Part shown: in pieces, positions 22,936 through 32,815 of the stretch
Layout of the letters: each line of letters begins with the position of its first letter
How positions within the stretch are numbered: position 1 is the first letter of the stretch
Source of the DNA: JACVRW01 sp036407035
GTDB taxonomy: Bacteria > Actinomycetota > Thermoleophilia > Solirubrobacterales > Thermoleophilaceae
DNA: 64,000 nucleotides
NCBI GenBank assembly: GCA_036407035.1
Contig: DASXAA010000064.1
Coordinates: 1-64,000, forward strand
Direction: 5' to 3'
Program-made: the position numbers and the translations under genes
The notes under the pieces: generated by a model
Database searches by the model: none
What the model was told of the DNA's origin: nothing
Seen by the model: the letters and a program-made list of their open reading frames with translations, nothing else

Positions 22936-25551
22936 CTACTTCGCCTCCAACCAGTTCTCCCCCACACCGAGGTCCACCTCCAGCGGGGGGTCCAGCTCGA
23001 ACGCGTCGGCCATCTCGCGGCGCACGATCGTGCTCGCGGCCTCCACCTCGTCCTCCGGCGCCTCGAAGAGCAGCTCGTCGTGGATCTGCAGCACCAGCTT
23101 CGTCGACAGGCCGGCCGCGCGCAGCTCGTTCCGGGCGCGCACCATCGCGACCTTGATGATGTCGGCGGCGGTGCCCTGGATCACCATGTTCACCGCCAGC
23201 CGCTCGCCGAGCAGCCGGGTCTGGCGCTGCCGCGCCCTCAGCTCCGGGATCCGCCGGATGCGCCCGAACAGCGTGGTCACGTAGCCGTCGGTGGTGGCCT
23301 TCGCGATCGTCGCGTCGATGAAGCGCTTGACCGCCGGGAAGCGCTCGAGGTAGCGGTCGATGAACTCCTGCGCCTCGTCCTGGTCGATCTGCAGCCGGTC
23401 CGCCAGGCCGTACGCCGACAGCCCGTAGACGATCCCGTAGTTGACCATCTTCGCCTTCGAGCGCGTGCCCGGGTCGGTGCGACCGCCCAGGATCGCCTCG
23501 GCCGTGGCCGTGTGCACGTCCTCGCCGCGGCGGAAGATCTCCTTCAGGACCTCCTCGTCGGCGATGTGCGACAGCAGCCGCAGCTCGACCTGCGAGTAGT
23601 CGGCGGAGATCAGCCGACAGCCCGGCTCGGCCACGAAGCATGCGCGGATCTCGCGCCCCTGCTCGGTGCGGATCGGGATGTTCTGGAGGTTCGGGTTGGT
23701 GCTCGACAGCCGGCCGGTCGTCGTGGCGGTCTGGTTGAACGTCGTGTGCAGCCGGCCGTCGTCGCCGATCAGCTCCGGGAAGGCGTCCAGGTAGGTGGAC
23801 TTCAGCTTCGACAGCTCGCGCCACTGCTCGATCGCCGGCACGATCTCGTGCTCGCCGCGGATCGCGGCCAGCACGCGCGCGTCGGTCGAGAAGCCCGTCT
23901 TGCCGCGGCGCTTCTTCGACAGGCCGAGCTTGTCGAACAGGATCGTCCCGAGCTGCTGCGGCGAGCCGATCGTGAACGGCTCCCCGGCCAGCTCCCACAC
24001 CTTCCGCTCCAGGGCGGCGACCTCGTCCCCCATCCGGCGGCTGATCTCCCGGATGCGCCCCACGTCGAGCCGCACGCCGGCGCGCTCCATCTCGACCAGC
24101 ACGTCGACCAGCGGCAGCTCGATCGAGTGGAACAGGTCGGTCAGCCCGTCCTCCTCGAGCCGCTCGCGCTGGCGCTCGGCCAGGGCCCGCGTGACCACAG
24201 CCCGCTCGGCGATCCCGTCCGCGCCCTCCACGGTCGCCCCGATCCCCGCCTCCGCCGACAGCTCATCGAGCGGATAGGCGCGCCGGGCGGGGTCGATCAG
24301 GTAGGCGGCCACCATCGTGTCGTGCGCGAGCGGCGGCGCCTCGCACGGGTCCTCGCCGACCGCGGTGGTCTTCCAGTCGTGGGTCACGAGCGGCCGGTCG
24401 CCCCAGGCCATCGCGAGCGCCGGCAGCGTCTCGGCCTCGGACACGAGCACCTCGCCCCCCGCATAGGCGGCCACGCGCAGCGGCCCGAGCGGCGGCCCGC
24501 CTATGTCGAGCGTCTCCTGCCCCTCCTGCTCGCCGGCCGGTCGCGGGCGCTCGGCGGCGAGTGCCGCGAAGTCGCCGTCCACGTCCGCGAGCGCCGCGAT
24601 CGGCACCTCGCGCGCCTGCACCCGCAGCTCCTCCATCGGCCGCTCGCGCGGCGCGGCGCTGTCGCCCTCGCCGAACGCCTCCTCGAGGCGCCGCAGCGGC
24701 TCGCGCAGCTCGAACTCGCGGAACGTCTCACGCAGGCGCGAGCGGTCCGGCTCGCCGGCCACGAAGTGGTCCAGGTCCACCTCCACGTCCACGTCGCGGA
24801 TCGCCGTGGCCAACTCTTTCGAGATGCGCGCGTCCTCGGCGTGCGCGGTCAGGTTCTCCTTGCGCTTGGCGCCCGAGATCTTGTCGATGTTCGACAGCAC
24901 GCCCTCGAGGTCGCCCCACTCCTGGAGCAGCTGCGACGCGGTCTTCTCGCCGATCCCCGGGACCCCGGGGATGTTGTCCGAGGTGTCGCCCTTCAGCCCC
25001 ACGAAGTCCGGAATCAGCGCCGGCGGGATGCCGTAGCGGTCGACCACCGCCTCCTGGTCGTAGACCTTCGTGTCGGTGATCCCGCGGCTCGTGGCCATCA
25101 CCTTGATGCCCGGCTCGATGAGCTGGAAGAGGTCGCGGTCGCCGGTGACCACCATCACCTCGATCCCCTTCTCGTGTGCCCGACCGGCGATCGTGGCGAT
25201 CACGTCGTCGGCCTCGTAGCCCGGCACCTTCAGGTTCTGGTAGCCGAACGCCTCCACGAGCGGGTGCAGGTGCGGCCACTGCTCGGAGAGCAGATCGGGC
25301 CGCTCGCGCCGCCCGGCCTTGTACTCGTCGTACGACACCTCGCGCCCCGACATGCCCGCGTCCCAGACCACGAGCGTCGGCTTCACGCCGTGGTCCGTGA
25401 GCAGCTTCACGAGCATCGAGGCGAAGCCGAAGATCGCGTTCGTAGGCTGTCCCTTCGAGGTCGCGATCGACTCCGGCAGCGCGAAGAACGCGCGGTAGAC
25501 GAGGCTGTTCCCGTCGATCAGGAACAGCTCGCGTGGGGTCTCGGCGGCCAC
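22936..25551 (-). CDS. polA: DNA polymerase I
   Basis: 871 residues from GTG 25551. An N-terminal 5'-3' exonuclease domain (about 1-290, FLIDGNSLVYRAFFALP) precedes a degenerate 3'-5' exonuclease-like domain (about 310-490). The polymerase domain has motif A (SADYSQVELRLLSHI), motif B (RSKAKMVNYGIVYGLSAYG) and motif C (LQIHDELLFEAPED). The Asp/Glu pair of exonuclease motif I (DxE) is missing, so proofreading is probably absent, as in Taq polymerase. Roles: Okazaki fragment processing and repair. Confidence 0.97.
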   Translation of the reverse strand: MAAETPRELFLIDGNSLVYRAFFALPESIATSKGQPTNAIFGFASMLVKLLTDHGVKPTLVVWDAGMSGREVSYDEYKAGRRERPDLLSEQWPHLHPLVEAFGYQNLKVPGYEADDVIATIAGRAHEKGIEVMVVTGDRDLFQLIEPGIKVMATSRGITDTKVYDQEAVVDRYGIPPALIPDFVGLKGDTSDNIPGVPGIGEKTASQLLQEWGDLEGVLSNIDKISGAKRKENLTAHAEDARISKELATAIRDVDVEVDLDHFVAGEPDRSRLRETFREFELREPLRRLEEAFGEGDSAAPRERPMEELRVQAREVPIAALADVDGDFAALAAERPRPAGEQEGQETLDIGGPPLGPLRVAAYAGGEVLVSEAETLPALAMAWGDRPLVTHDWKTTAVGEDPCEAPPLAHDTMVAAYLIDPARRAYPLDELSAEAGIGATVEGADGIAERAVVTRALAERQRERLEEDGLTDLFHSIELPLVDVLVEMERAGVRLDVGRIREISRRMGDEVAALERKVWELAGEPFTIGSPQQLGTILFDKLGLSKKRRGKTGFSTDARVLAAIRGEHEIVPAIEQWRELSKLKSTYLDAFPELIGDDGRLHTTFNQTATTTGRLSSTNPNLQNIPIRTEQGREIRACFVAEPGCRLISADYSQVELRLLSHIADEEVLKEIFRRGEDVHTATAEAILGGRTDPGTRSKAKMVNYGIVYGLSAYGLADRLQIDQDEAQEFIDRYLERFPAVKRFIDATIAKATTDGYVTTLFGRIRRIPELRARQRQTRLLGERLAVNMVIQGTAADIIKVAMVRARNELRAAGLSTKLVLQIHDELLFEAPEDEVEAASTIVRREMADAFELDPPLEVDLGVGENWLEAK

Positions 25552-25612
25552 GCCTCAACCCTATCGACGGGCGCGGGCGGCGCCGGGTCCCGGCGCCGCC
25601 CGCATGCCGGTG

Positions 25613-27139
25613 TCAGCGCCTGAATCCGAGCTCGAGCCGCCGGGCCGCGCTGCCCCTCGCGCTCGCGGCCGTTGCCTCCTCCACCGGGTCCACCGTCCAG
25701 TCGGGGTGGCCCGGCATCGCCGGCGTCGTCTCGCCGTACAGCCAGTCGCGCAGGAACCCGGTCAGGTGGCGGTGCGACACCTTGCTCGCGAGGGCAATGA
25801 AGTCCTCGGTGCCGCGGGACTCGCCCGCGTTCCGCTGGACCCACTCGCGCTCTATCTCGCGGAACGTCCGGTCGCCCACGACCTGCCGCAGCGCGTAGAG
25901 CACGAGGGCGCCGCCCGTGTAGACGTTGTCGCTGAACAACCCGAACAGGTCGTTGTGCGTCGGCAGGGCGACCGGTCCGAAGTCGTGCCGCAGCTGGTCG
26001 CCGTTGGCGTAGGCGGCGCGCATGAACGCCTCGAAGTCCTCGCCGAAGAACTCCGCCGCGTACTCGTTCTCGTACCAGCTGGCGTGGCCCTCGTTGAGCC
26101 ACACGTCGCTCCAGGTCTCAGGCGCCACGCTGTCGCCGAACCACTGGTGGGCCAGCTCGTGGACCATCACCGGCTCGTAGCCCGCCGGTGTGCGCGGCGG
26201 CTCGAACAGGAACGTGGGGTGCAGCGAGAGCGTCTGCGTCTCGAGCGCGTAGAAGAACTGCTGGTCCGCGGCGAGCACCCCGTAGCTGTCGAACGGGTAG
26301 CGGCCGACCTTGCTCTCCATCCACGCGAGATGGTCGGGCGTGCGCGCCAGGGCCGGCTCGTCGGCGGCGGCATGCGACGACGCGACCGCGTCGCGCAGTT
26401 GCACGCCGTGCTGCCGCCCGCGCTGGATCACGTCGAGGGCGCCGACCGCCAGCTGGAGCAGCTCCGACGCCATCGGTTGCCGCTGCAGGAACGTCGAGAC
26501 CGTGCGACCGCCGCGGGTGCGGCTCCACAGCTTCACGCCGTTCGAGATGGCGGTGGTGCCCTCCGGCACGTCCATCCGGACCGTGTAGCTCGCCTTGTCG
26601 GCAGGATGGTCGTTCACCGGGTAGATCGAGTGCGAGAGGTTCGGCTGGCCGGCCGTGACCGAGCCGTCCCGGGTGGCGAACCACCCGAACGGGAACGGGT
26701 CGCTCGGATCGGGCGTGTAGCTGTGCGACGTGAACGTCACCCGGACCACGAACCGACTGTTGTCGCGCAGGGCCCGGTCCGGGGTGATGACGAGCTCGTC
26801 TCGGACGCGGCTGAAGTCGGCGCTGGCGCCGTTCACCCGCACGGACGCGACGGAGTCGCCGGAGAAGTCGAGGTCGAACCGCGACAGAGACTTGGTGGCC
26901 CGCGCCAGCATCGTCACGTGCCCGTTCACGGTCTGCGCGGGCTCGGACGTCGGGTAGGTCACGTCGAGGTCGTAGTGCAGGGCGTCATAGCCCCCGTTGC
27001 CGAGCTCCGGGAAGAGCCGGTCGCCGATCCCGGCGGCGCCGGGCGTGGGATGTGAGTGGCGAGCCTCGGCCGGCCCCGCCAGCAGCAGCGCGGCCACCAG
27101 CGGAAGCGGCAAGAGCCTCCTTGCGAATGTGGATTCCAT
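25613..27139 (-). CDS. Secreted M1-family metallopeptidase
   Basis: 508 residues with an N-terminal signal peptide (LLPLPLVAALLLAGPAEA). The zinc site HELAHQWFGD...WLNEGHASW (HExxH-x18-E) is intact. An N-terminal beta domain precedes it, as in aminopeptidase N-like enzymes. The protein is shorter than classical aminopeptidase N, lacking the long C-terminal helical domain. It stands alone and diverges from the malic enzyme gene. It probably trims extracellular peptides. Confidence 0.92.
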   Translation of the reverse strand: MESTFARRLLPLPLVAALLLAGPAEARHSHPTPGAAGIGDRLFPELGNGGYDALHYDLDVTYPTSEPAQTVNGHVTMLARATKSLSRFDLDFSGDSVASVRVNGASADFSRVRDELVITPDRALRDNSRFVVRVTFTSHSYTPDPSDPFPFGWFATRDGSVTAGQPNLSHSIYPVNDHPADKASYTVRMDVPEGTTAISNGVKLWSRTRGGRTVSTFLQRQPMASELLQLAVGALDVIQRGRQHGVQLRDAVASSHAAADEPALARTPDHLAWMESKVGRYPFDSYGVLAADQQFFYALETQTLSLHPTFLFEPPRTPAGYEPVMVHELAHQWFGDSVAPETWSDVWLNEGHASWYENEYAAEFFGEDFEAFMRAAYANGDQLRHDFGPVALPTHNDLFGLFSDNVYTGGALVLYALRQVVGDRTFREIEREWVQRNAGESRGTEDFIALASKVSHRHLTGFLRDWLYGETTPAMPGHPDWTVDPVEEATAASARGSAARRLELGFRR

Positions 27140-27191
27140 GAGCCGGACCTACCCAATTTCGGCTGCTCGTATGATCTGCCCCACTCGCGCC

Positions 27192-28661
27192 ATGGCCACC
27201 ACGTCCGCACAGTTCTCGCTCACGCTGCTCATGGAGCTGCCGCATCGCCCGACCGGCGTGCTCGGGCGGGTCACCGCTGCGATCACGCGGGCCGGCGGCG
27301 CGATCGTGGCCGTGGACACCGTCGAGGCGCGCGGCGACGGCACGCTGCGCGAGATCACGGTCGAGTGCTCTGGCATAGAGCACCGCGGCGAGGTCATCTC
27401 GGCGGTCCAGGCGGTGCGCGTGGCGCGCGTCGTCGAGATCACCGACCGCACCTTCGAGGTGCACCGCCGCGGCAAGATCCACACCGGCCTCAACATGCCG
27501 GTCAAGACCCGCGACGATCTCTCGATGGCCTACACCCCGGGCGTGGCCCGCGTCTGCAGCGCGATCGCCGAGAACCGCCAGAAGGCGTTCAAGTACACGA
27601 TCAAGGCGAACACGGTCGCGGTCGTCTCCGACGGCACGGCCGTGCTCGGCCTCGGCGACATCGGCCCCGAGGCCGCCATGCCGGTGATGGAGGGCAAGTC
27701 GATGCTCTTCAAGGAGTTCGCCGACGTGGACGCGTTCCCGATCTGCCTGTCCACCAAGGACGTGGACGAGATCGTCGAGACCGTCATCCGGATCTCCCCC
27801 ACGTTCGGCGGCATCAACCTCGAGGACATCTCGTCGCCGCGCTGCTTCGAGATCGAGCAGCGGCTGCAGGCCACGCTCGACATCCCGGTCTTCCACGACG
27901 ACCAGCACGGCACCGCGATCGTCACGCTCGCCGCGCTGATCAACGCGTGCCGCCTGACCGGCCGCCGTATGGAGGACCTCCAGGTCTGCATGGTCGGCGC
28001 CGGCGCCGCGGGCGTGGCGGTGGCGAAGATCCTGATGGGCTCGGGCGTGACCTCGATCGTCGCCTGCGACCGCTTCGGGGCGATCCACGCCGGCCGCGAC
28101 GACTACGAGGCCGGCTCGATGAACTCGCCCAAGCGCTGGCTCGCCGAGAACACGAACAACGGTCGCCGCGACGGCTCCCCGCGCGACGTGATCGAGGGCA
28201 CCGACCTTTTCATCGGCCTCTCCGGCCCCGGCATCATCGACGCCAAGGACCTCGAGAAGATGAACAAGGACCCGTTCGTCTTCGCGATGGCGAACCCCAA
28301 TCCCGAGGTGCGCCCGGAGGAGGCCGAGCCGTACGTGCGTGTGATGGCCACCGGCCGCTCCGACTACCCGAACCAGATCAACAACGTGCTGGCGTTCCCG
28401 GGGGTGTTCCGCGGGGCGCTCGACATGCGCGCGACGGCGATCACGGAGGAGATGAAGCTGGCCGCGGCGCGCGGGATCGCGAGCGTCGTGTCCGACGACG
28501 AGCTGGCCGAGGAGTACATCATCCCGAGCGTGTTCAACCGCGACGTGGGCCGCGCCGTCGCGGCCGCGGTGGCGGAGGAGGCAGAGCGCACCGGGGCCGC
28601 GCGGGCCGCCGGCGCCGGCGAGCTCGAGCAGCCCACCGTCGAGCGCGCCGCGCTCGGATAG
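27192..28661 (+). CDS. NAD(P)-dependent malic enzyme with N-terminal ACT domain
   Basis: 489 residues from ATG 27192. The N-terminal about 85 residues (LMELPHRPTGVLGRVTAAITRAGG) are an ACT-type regulatory fold. The malic enzyme core follows: MAYTPGVARVC with the catalytic Tyr, the Lys region FKYTIKANTVAVVSDGTAVL, FHDDQHGTAIV metal ligands and NAD motif VGAGAAGVAVAKIL. It converts malate to pyruvate and CO2. The ACT domain suggests allosteric control by a small molecule. The epimerase gene follows after 4 bases. Confidence 0.95.
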   Translation: MATTSAQFSLTLLMELPHRPTGVLGRVTAAITRAGGAIVAVDTVEARGDGTLREITVECSGIEHRGEVISAVQAVRVARVVEITDRTFEVHRRGKIHTGLNMPVKTRDDLSMAYTPGVARVCSAIAENRQKAFKYTIKANTVAVVSDGTAVLGLGDIGPEAAMPVMEGKSMLFKEFADVDAFPICLSTKDVDEIVETVIRISPTFGGINLEDISSPRCFEIEQRLQATLDIPVFHDDQHGTAIVTLAALINACRLTGRRMEDLQVCMVGAGAAGVAVAKILMGSGVTSIVACDRFGAIHAGRDDYEAGSMNSPKRWLAENTNNGRRDGSPRDVIEGTDLFIGLSGPGIIDAKDLEKMNKDPFVFAMANPNPEVRPEEAEPYVRVMATGRSDYPNQINNVLAFPGVFRGALDMRATAITEEMKLAAARGIASVVSDDELAEEYIIPSVFNRDVGRAVAAAVAEEAERTGAARAAGAGELEQPTVERAALG

Positions 28662-28665
28662 CCCC

Positions 28666-29595
28666 GTGCGGGTCGCGGTCACGGGCGCCACGGGACTTCT
28701 CGGGCGCGCCGTGGCACGTGAGCTCGCAGGGCGCGGGGACGAGGTGACGGCGCTGTCGCGGGACGCCGCGCGGGCGCGGGGGGCGTTCCCAGACGAGTCC
28801 GCGGAGCTAGCCGAGTGGCCGGAGCCCAAGTCCGCGGCGCCTCCGCTCGACGCGCTGCGCGGGCGGGACGCCGTCGTGAACCTGCTCGGCGAGCCGATCG
28901 CCCAGCGCTGGACGGACCGGGCGAAGCGGGAGATCCGCGAGTCGCGCGTGCTCCCCACCCGCAACCTCGTGGACGCGCTCTCGCGGCTCGACGCGCCGGA
29001 GCGGCCGCGCGTGCTCGTGTCCGCCTCCGGCGCCAACTGGTACGCGCCGCGCGGTGACGAGCGCGTGGACGAGTCGGGCGCGCCCGGCACGGACTTCCTC
29101 GCCGCGGTCACCGCCGGCTGGGAACAGGAGGCCCTGAAGGCGGAGGCGCTCGGGATGCGGGTCGCGGTCCACCGCACCGGGATGGTGCTGTCGGAGTCGG
29201 GCGGCGCGCTCGCGAGGATGCTGCTCCCGTTCAAGCTCGGGGTCGGCGGCCCGGTGGCGGGCGGGCGCCAGTACGTGCCCTGGGTGCACGTCGACGACGT
29301 CGCCGGGGCGATCGCCTTCTGCATCGACACCGACGGCGCGCGCGGACCCGTGAACCTGACCGCGCCTGAGCCGGTCACGAACCGCGAGCTCTCGAAGGCG
29401 CTCGGGCGCGTGCTGCGGCGGCCGGCGGTCGTGCCCGTGCCCGCGGCGGCGCTGCGGCTGCTCTACGGCGAGATGGCCATGCTCGTCACCGAGGGCGCCC
29501 GCGTGGTCCCCGGTCGCCTGACCGCGCTCGGCTACGAGTTCCGCCGGCCGCAGCTCGAGGACGCGCTTCGCGAGGCGACCGGGCACTCGGGATGA
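28666..29595 (+). CDS. NAD-dependent epimerase-like protein, TIGR01777 family (SDR39U1/YfcH)
   Basis: A 309-residue atypical SDR with N-terminal VAVTGATGLLGRAVARELAG and family-typical VNLLGEPIAQRWTDRAKREIRESRV, LVSASGANWYAP and PWVHVDDVAGAI. Start GTG 28666 lies 4 bases after the malic enzyme stop. Members are widespread and generally of unknown substrate. It may be cotranscribed with the malic enzyme gene. Confidence 0.9.
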   Translation: MRVAVTGATGLLGRAVARELAGRGDEVTALSRDAARARGAFPDESAELAEWPEPKSAAPPLDALRGRDAVVNLLGEPIAQRWTDRAKREIRESRVLPTRNLVDALSRLDAPERPRVLVSASGANWYAPRGDERVDESGAPGTDFLAAVTAGWEQEALKAEALGMRVAVHRTGMVLSESGGALARMLLPFKLGVGGPVAGGRQYVPWVHVDDVAGAIAFCIDTDGARGPVNLTAPEPVTNRELSKALGRVLRRPAVVPVPAAALRLLYGEMAMLVTEGARVVPGRLTALGYEFRRPQLEDALREATGHSG

Positions 29596-29614
29596 TCGGG
29601 GGACCCGGGCGAGC

Positions 29615-29899
29615 TCAGTCCCGCTCGCCCTCGCGGGCGGCGTGCTGCTCGGCGCGCAGCTCGGCGACCGTCTTGCCGCCGCTGCCGACCGGGCCCTGGA
29701 GCTTCCAGCGAGAGTCGGCCCGCGCCGGCCAGATGAGCCAGACGATCACACCGACGAAGGTGAGCAGCAGCCCGAAGGCGAGCCCGAGCTTCTCGCCGTA
29801 GCCCTTGCGCGCCGAGAGGTACGACGCCACGATCGCCGAGCCGAGCCACAGGTACGTGAGCCACAGCGCCTTCGCCCCGATGACGGCGAGCACGGTCAT
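29615..29899 (-). CDS. Small two-helix membrane protein, unknown function
   Basis: 94 residues. Two hydrophobic segments (about 1-27 and 37-58) and a charged cytosolic-type tail (KTVAELRAEQHAAREGERD). ATG 29899 overlaps the stop of livF (ATGA), so it is translated with the ABC importer of cluster 2. It could be an accessory subunit, but no family is recognised. Confidence 0.75.
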   Translation of the reverse strand: MTVLAVIGAKALWLTYLWLGSAIVASYLSARKGYGEKLGLAFGLLLTFVGVIVWLIWPARADSRWKLQGPVGSGGKTVAELRAEQHAAREGERD

Positions 29900-30606
29900 C
29901 CGCCGAGATACGCCTTCTGGACGTCGGGGTTGGTGCGGAGGGCCTCGGAGGCGTCCTCGAGCGCGACGTGGCCGGTCTCGAGCACGTAGCCGCGCTTCGA
30001 GACCTCCAGGGCGTAGTTCGCGTTCTGCTCGACCAGCAGGATCGTCGTGCCCTGGCGGTTGATCTCGGCGATCGTCTCGTAGATCCGCTCCACGAGGATC
30101 GGCGCGATCCCCATGGACGGCTCGTCGAGCAGCAGCAGCTTCGGGTTCGCCATCAGCGCGCGCCCGATCGCCAGCATCTGCTGCTCGCCGCCGGACATCG
30201 TCCCGCCCTTCTGGCGCTCGCGCTCCTTCAGCCGCGGGAAGAGCGAGAAGACCCGGTCCATGTCCTTGCTGATCCCGTCGCGGTCCTTGCGCAGGTAGGC
30301 GCCGAGCTCGAGGTTCTCGCGGACCGTCATGCGCGGGAACACGTGGCGGCCCTCGGGCGACTGGGAGATCCCCATCTGCACGATCTCCTGCGGCGGCACC
30401 TCACCGATCTCCGTGCCGTCGAACCTGATCGAGCCCTCGCGCGGCGGGGTCATCCCCGAGATCGATCGCAGCGTGGTGGACTTGCCCGCCCCGTTCGAGC
30501 CGATCAGCGTCACGACCTCGCCCTCGTCCACGGTCAGCGAAACGCCCTTCAGCGCCTCGATGTTCCCGTAGAAGGTGTGAATGCTCTGGATCTCGAGCAG
30601 GCTCAT
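29896..30606 (-). CDS. livF: Branched-chain amino acid-type ABC ATPase LivF, cluster 2
   Basis: A 236-residue ATPase with Walker A GSNGAGKST, signature MSGGEQQMLAIGRAL and Walker B LLLLDEPSMGIAP, the LivF pattern. ATGA overlap with livG. Part of a contiguous livJ-H-M-G-F operon on the minus strand, the standard gene order. Confidence 0.95.
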   Translation of the reverse strand: MSLLEIQSIHTFYGNIEALKGVSLTVDEGEVVTLIGSNGAGKSTTLRSISGMTPPREGSIRFDGTEIGEVPPQEIVQMGISQSPEGRHVFPRMTVRENLELGAYLRKDRDGISKDMDRVFSLFPRLKERERQKGGTMSGGEQQMLAIGRALMANPKLLLLDEPSMGIAPILVERIYETIAEINRQGTTILLVEQNANYALEVSKRGYVLETGHVALEDASEALRTNPDVQKAYLGG

Positions 30607-31445
30607 TCGCGTATCTCCTCGGACGCGCGCTTGCCGAGGTACGCCTCGATCACGCGGTCGTTCGCGCGCACCTGCTCGGGCCGCCCCTCGGCGATCTTCT
30701 GGCCGTGGTCGAGCACCGTGATGCGCTCGGATACGCCCATCACCACGTGCATGTCGTGCTCGATCAGCAGGATCGTCAAGCCCCGCTCGTCGCGGAGCTT
30801 GCGCATGAAGGCGGTCAGGTCGGCCGACTCCTGGGGGTTCATGCCGGCGGTCGGCTCGTCGAGGAGGAGCAGCTTCGGATCCGATGCGAGCGCCCGCGCG
30901 ATCTCGAGCCGGCGTTGGTCGCCGTACGAGAGATTGACCGACATCTGGTCGAAGTGGCGCTCGTGGATGCCCACGTACGCGAGCGTGTCGCGCGCCTTCT
31001 GCTCGACCGCCTTCTCCTCCTTGTTCACCCAGGGCGCGTGGAAGATCGAGCCGAACAGACCCGCCCGCATCCGCGCGTGCTGGGCGACCATCACGTTCTC
31101 GAGCGCGGTCATGGTCCCGAACAGGCGGATGTTCTGGAACGTGCGCGCGATCCCGTCCTTCATGATCAGGTCAGGCCGGCGGTTGGTGATGTTGCGGCCG
31201 GCGAACGAGATGCGCCCGATCGTGGGCTTGTACAGGCCCGTGAGCATGTTGAAGAAGGTCGTCTTCCCGGCGCCGTTGGGGCCGATGATCGAGACGATCG
31301 AGCGCTCCGGGATGAAGAAGGAGACGTCCTCCACCGCGACCAGGCCGCCGAAGACCTTGCTCACGTGCTCGGCGTTCAGGAGCGCCCCGTCCGCGGTCGC
31401 CGGCGGCTCGGCCCTCGTCGCAACCGGATGGCCCGGCTCGCTCAT
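30603..31445 (-). CDS. livG: Branched-chain amino acid-type ABC ATPase LivG, cluster 2
   Basis: A 280-residue ATPase with Walker A GPNGAGKTTFFNMLTG, signature LSYGDQRRLEIARAL and Walker B LLLLDEPTAGMNP, followed by the LivG-specific C-terminal region (VIEAYLGKRA). About 25 extra N-terminal residues precede the domain. ATGA overlap with livM. Confidence 0.95.
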   Translation of the reverse strand: MSEPGHPVATRAEPPATADGALLNAEHVSKVFGGLVAVEDVSFFIPERSIVSIIGPNGAGKTTFFNMLTGLYKPTIGRISFAGRNITNRRPDLIMKDGIARTFQNIRLFGTMTALENVMVAQHARMRAGLFGSIFHAPWVNKEEKAVEQKARDTLAYVGIHERHFDQMSVNLSYGDQRRLEIARALASDPKLLLLDEPTAGMNPQESADLTAFMRKLRDERGLTILLIEHDMHVVMGVSERITVLDHGQKIAEGRPEQVRANDRVIEAYLGKRASEEIRE

Positions 31446-32815
31446 GCGCGCGCCTCGAAGAGGGCCTCGTCGGCGGGACCGGCGGCGGCGCCGAGGCCGG
31501 CGGTGTCACCCGTGCCCACGCCCTCCGTGAGCTCGATCTTACGTCTTCGCTCGGGTATCAGGCCCTCGGGCCGCAGCACCATCATGATCACGAGCAGGAA
31601 GCCGAAGATCCCGAACGACAGCTCGGTCAGGTCGAAGTCGAGGCCCACCTTGGACGGGTAGCTGTTGAACACGTCCGGGATCAGCCGGTTGTTGATCAGC
31701 GACAGCACGATGGCGCCGAGCATCACGCCCTCGATCGAGCCGAGCCCGCCGAGGATCACCATGGCCAGCACGAAGATCGAGAACGCGAACTGGAACTGGT
31801 CGGCGTTCACCGTGTTCAGGTACGACGCGAGGTACGCGCCGGAGATGCCGCCGAACGCCGCCCCGGTTCCGTAGGCCATCAGCTTCGTCTTGACCAGCGG
31901 GACGCCCATGGACGTGGCCGCGACCTCGTCCTCCCGGAGCGCGATCCAGGCTCGGCCGAGCCGCGAGTCGCGCAGCCTGTAGTTCACGAACAGCGCGATG
32001 AACACGAGCGCGAGGGCGACGAAGTACCACGGACGCAGCTCGAGCGCGGTGAACGGGTCCAGACCCGGCAGGTCCAGCTTGTCGACCGGTGTGATCCCCT
32101 GTCTTCCGGCCGTGAGGTGCGCGTCCGCGCCGAAGACGGAGTCGAGCGCGCCTCCGATCAGCGGTATGTCGCCGAGCTTGATCTCGTCGCCGTTGATCGT
32201 GATGCGCCCGATGATCTCGCCGAATGCGAGCGTGACGATCGCGATGTAGTCGCCGCGCAATCGCAGCGTCGGCAGGCCGATGAGGACCCCGGCGATGGTG
32301 GTGATGATCACCGCGGCGACCAGCACCAGCAGGAAGTTCATGTGGATGCCGGGCAGGGTCGTGAACTGATCGGCGACCAGGATGTGCGCGCCCTCGCCGC
32401 CCTTGCCGGCGTTCGCGAAGAAGCCGGACATGAACCAGCCGGCGGTCAGCGAGCCGAGGGCGAAGAAGGCGACGTACCCGAGGTCGAGCAGGCCGGCGAA
32501 GCCGACGATGATGTTGAGCCCGAGCGCGAAGACGGCGTAGGCGAGGGCCAGCGTCGCGTCGTCGATCAGCCCTCCGCCCGACTCCGTCGTGTAGGGCAGG
32601 ATGATCGCCCAGAGCGCTAACGCCGCGACGGTGGCGCGGCCGACCCACACGTTGCGATGCAGGATCGTCCGCACGGCGATGATCGCCCAGAGGAGGAGCG
32701 CCATGCCGAGGTTCAGCTCGATCTGGTCCGCCAGCCAGAGGGTGGCCGGCAGCGCTATCAGCAGCGCTATCAGCGTGCGCGTCTCCGTGCCCAGGCGGCC
32801 CGCGAGCTCGCTCAT
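31442..32815 (-). CDS. livM: Branched-chain amino acid-type ABC permease LivM, cluster 2
   Basis: A 457-residue permease, longer than usual LivM (about 320-430). The extra length is a hydrophobic N-terminal region (about 1-95) and a loop of about 60 residues between membrane segments. Conserved parts are GLNIIVGFAGLLDLGYVAFFALG and GGLGSIEGVMLGAIVL. ATG 32815 overlaps the livH stop. Confidence 0.93.
   Translation of the reverse strand: MSELAGRLGTETRTLIALLIALPATLWLADQIELNLGMALLLWAIIAVRTILHRNVWVGRATVAALALWAIILPYTTESGGGLIDDATLALAYAVFALGLNIIVGFAGLLDLGYVAFFALGSLTAGWFMSGFFANAGKGGEGAHILVADQFTTLPGIHMNFLLVLVAAVIITTIAGVLIGLPTLRLRGDYIAIVTLAFGEIIGRITINGDEIKLGDIPLIGGALDSVFGADAHLTAGRQGITPVDKLDLPGLDPFTALELRPWYFVALALVFIALFVNYRLRDSRLGRAWIALREDEVAATSMGVPLVKTKLMAYGTGAAFGGISGAYLASYLNTVNADQFQFAFSIFVLAMVILGGLGSIEGVMLGAIVLSLINNRLIPDVFNSYPSKVGLDFDLTELSFGIFGFLLVIMMVLRPEGLIPERRRKIELTEGVGTGDTAGLGAAAGPADEALFEARA

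Noticed and set aside
23080..25623. An 847-residue open frame antisense to polA
   Set aside because: No domains, composition mirrors the polA codon bias; shadow of a conserved gene.
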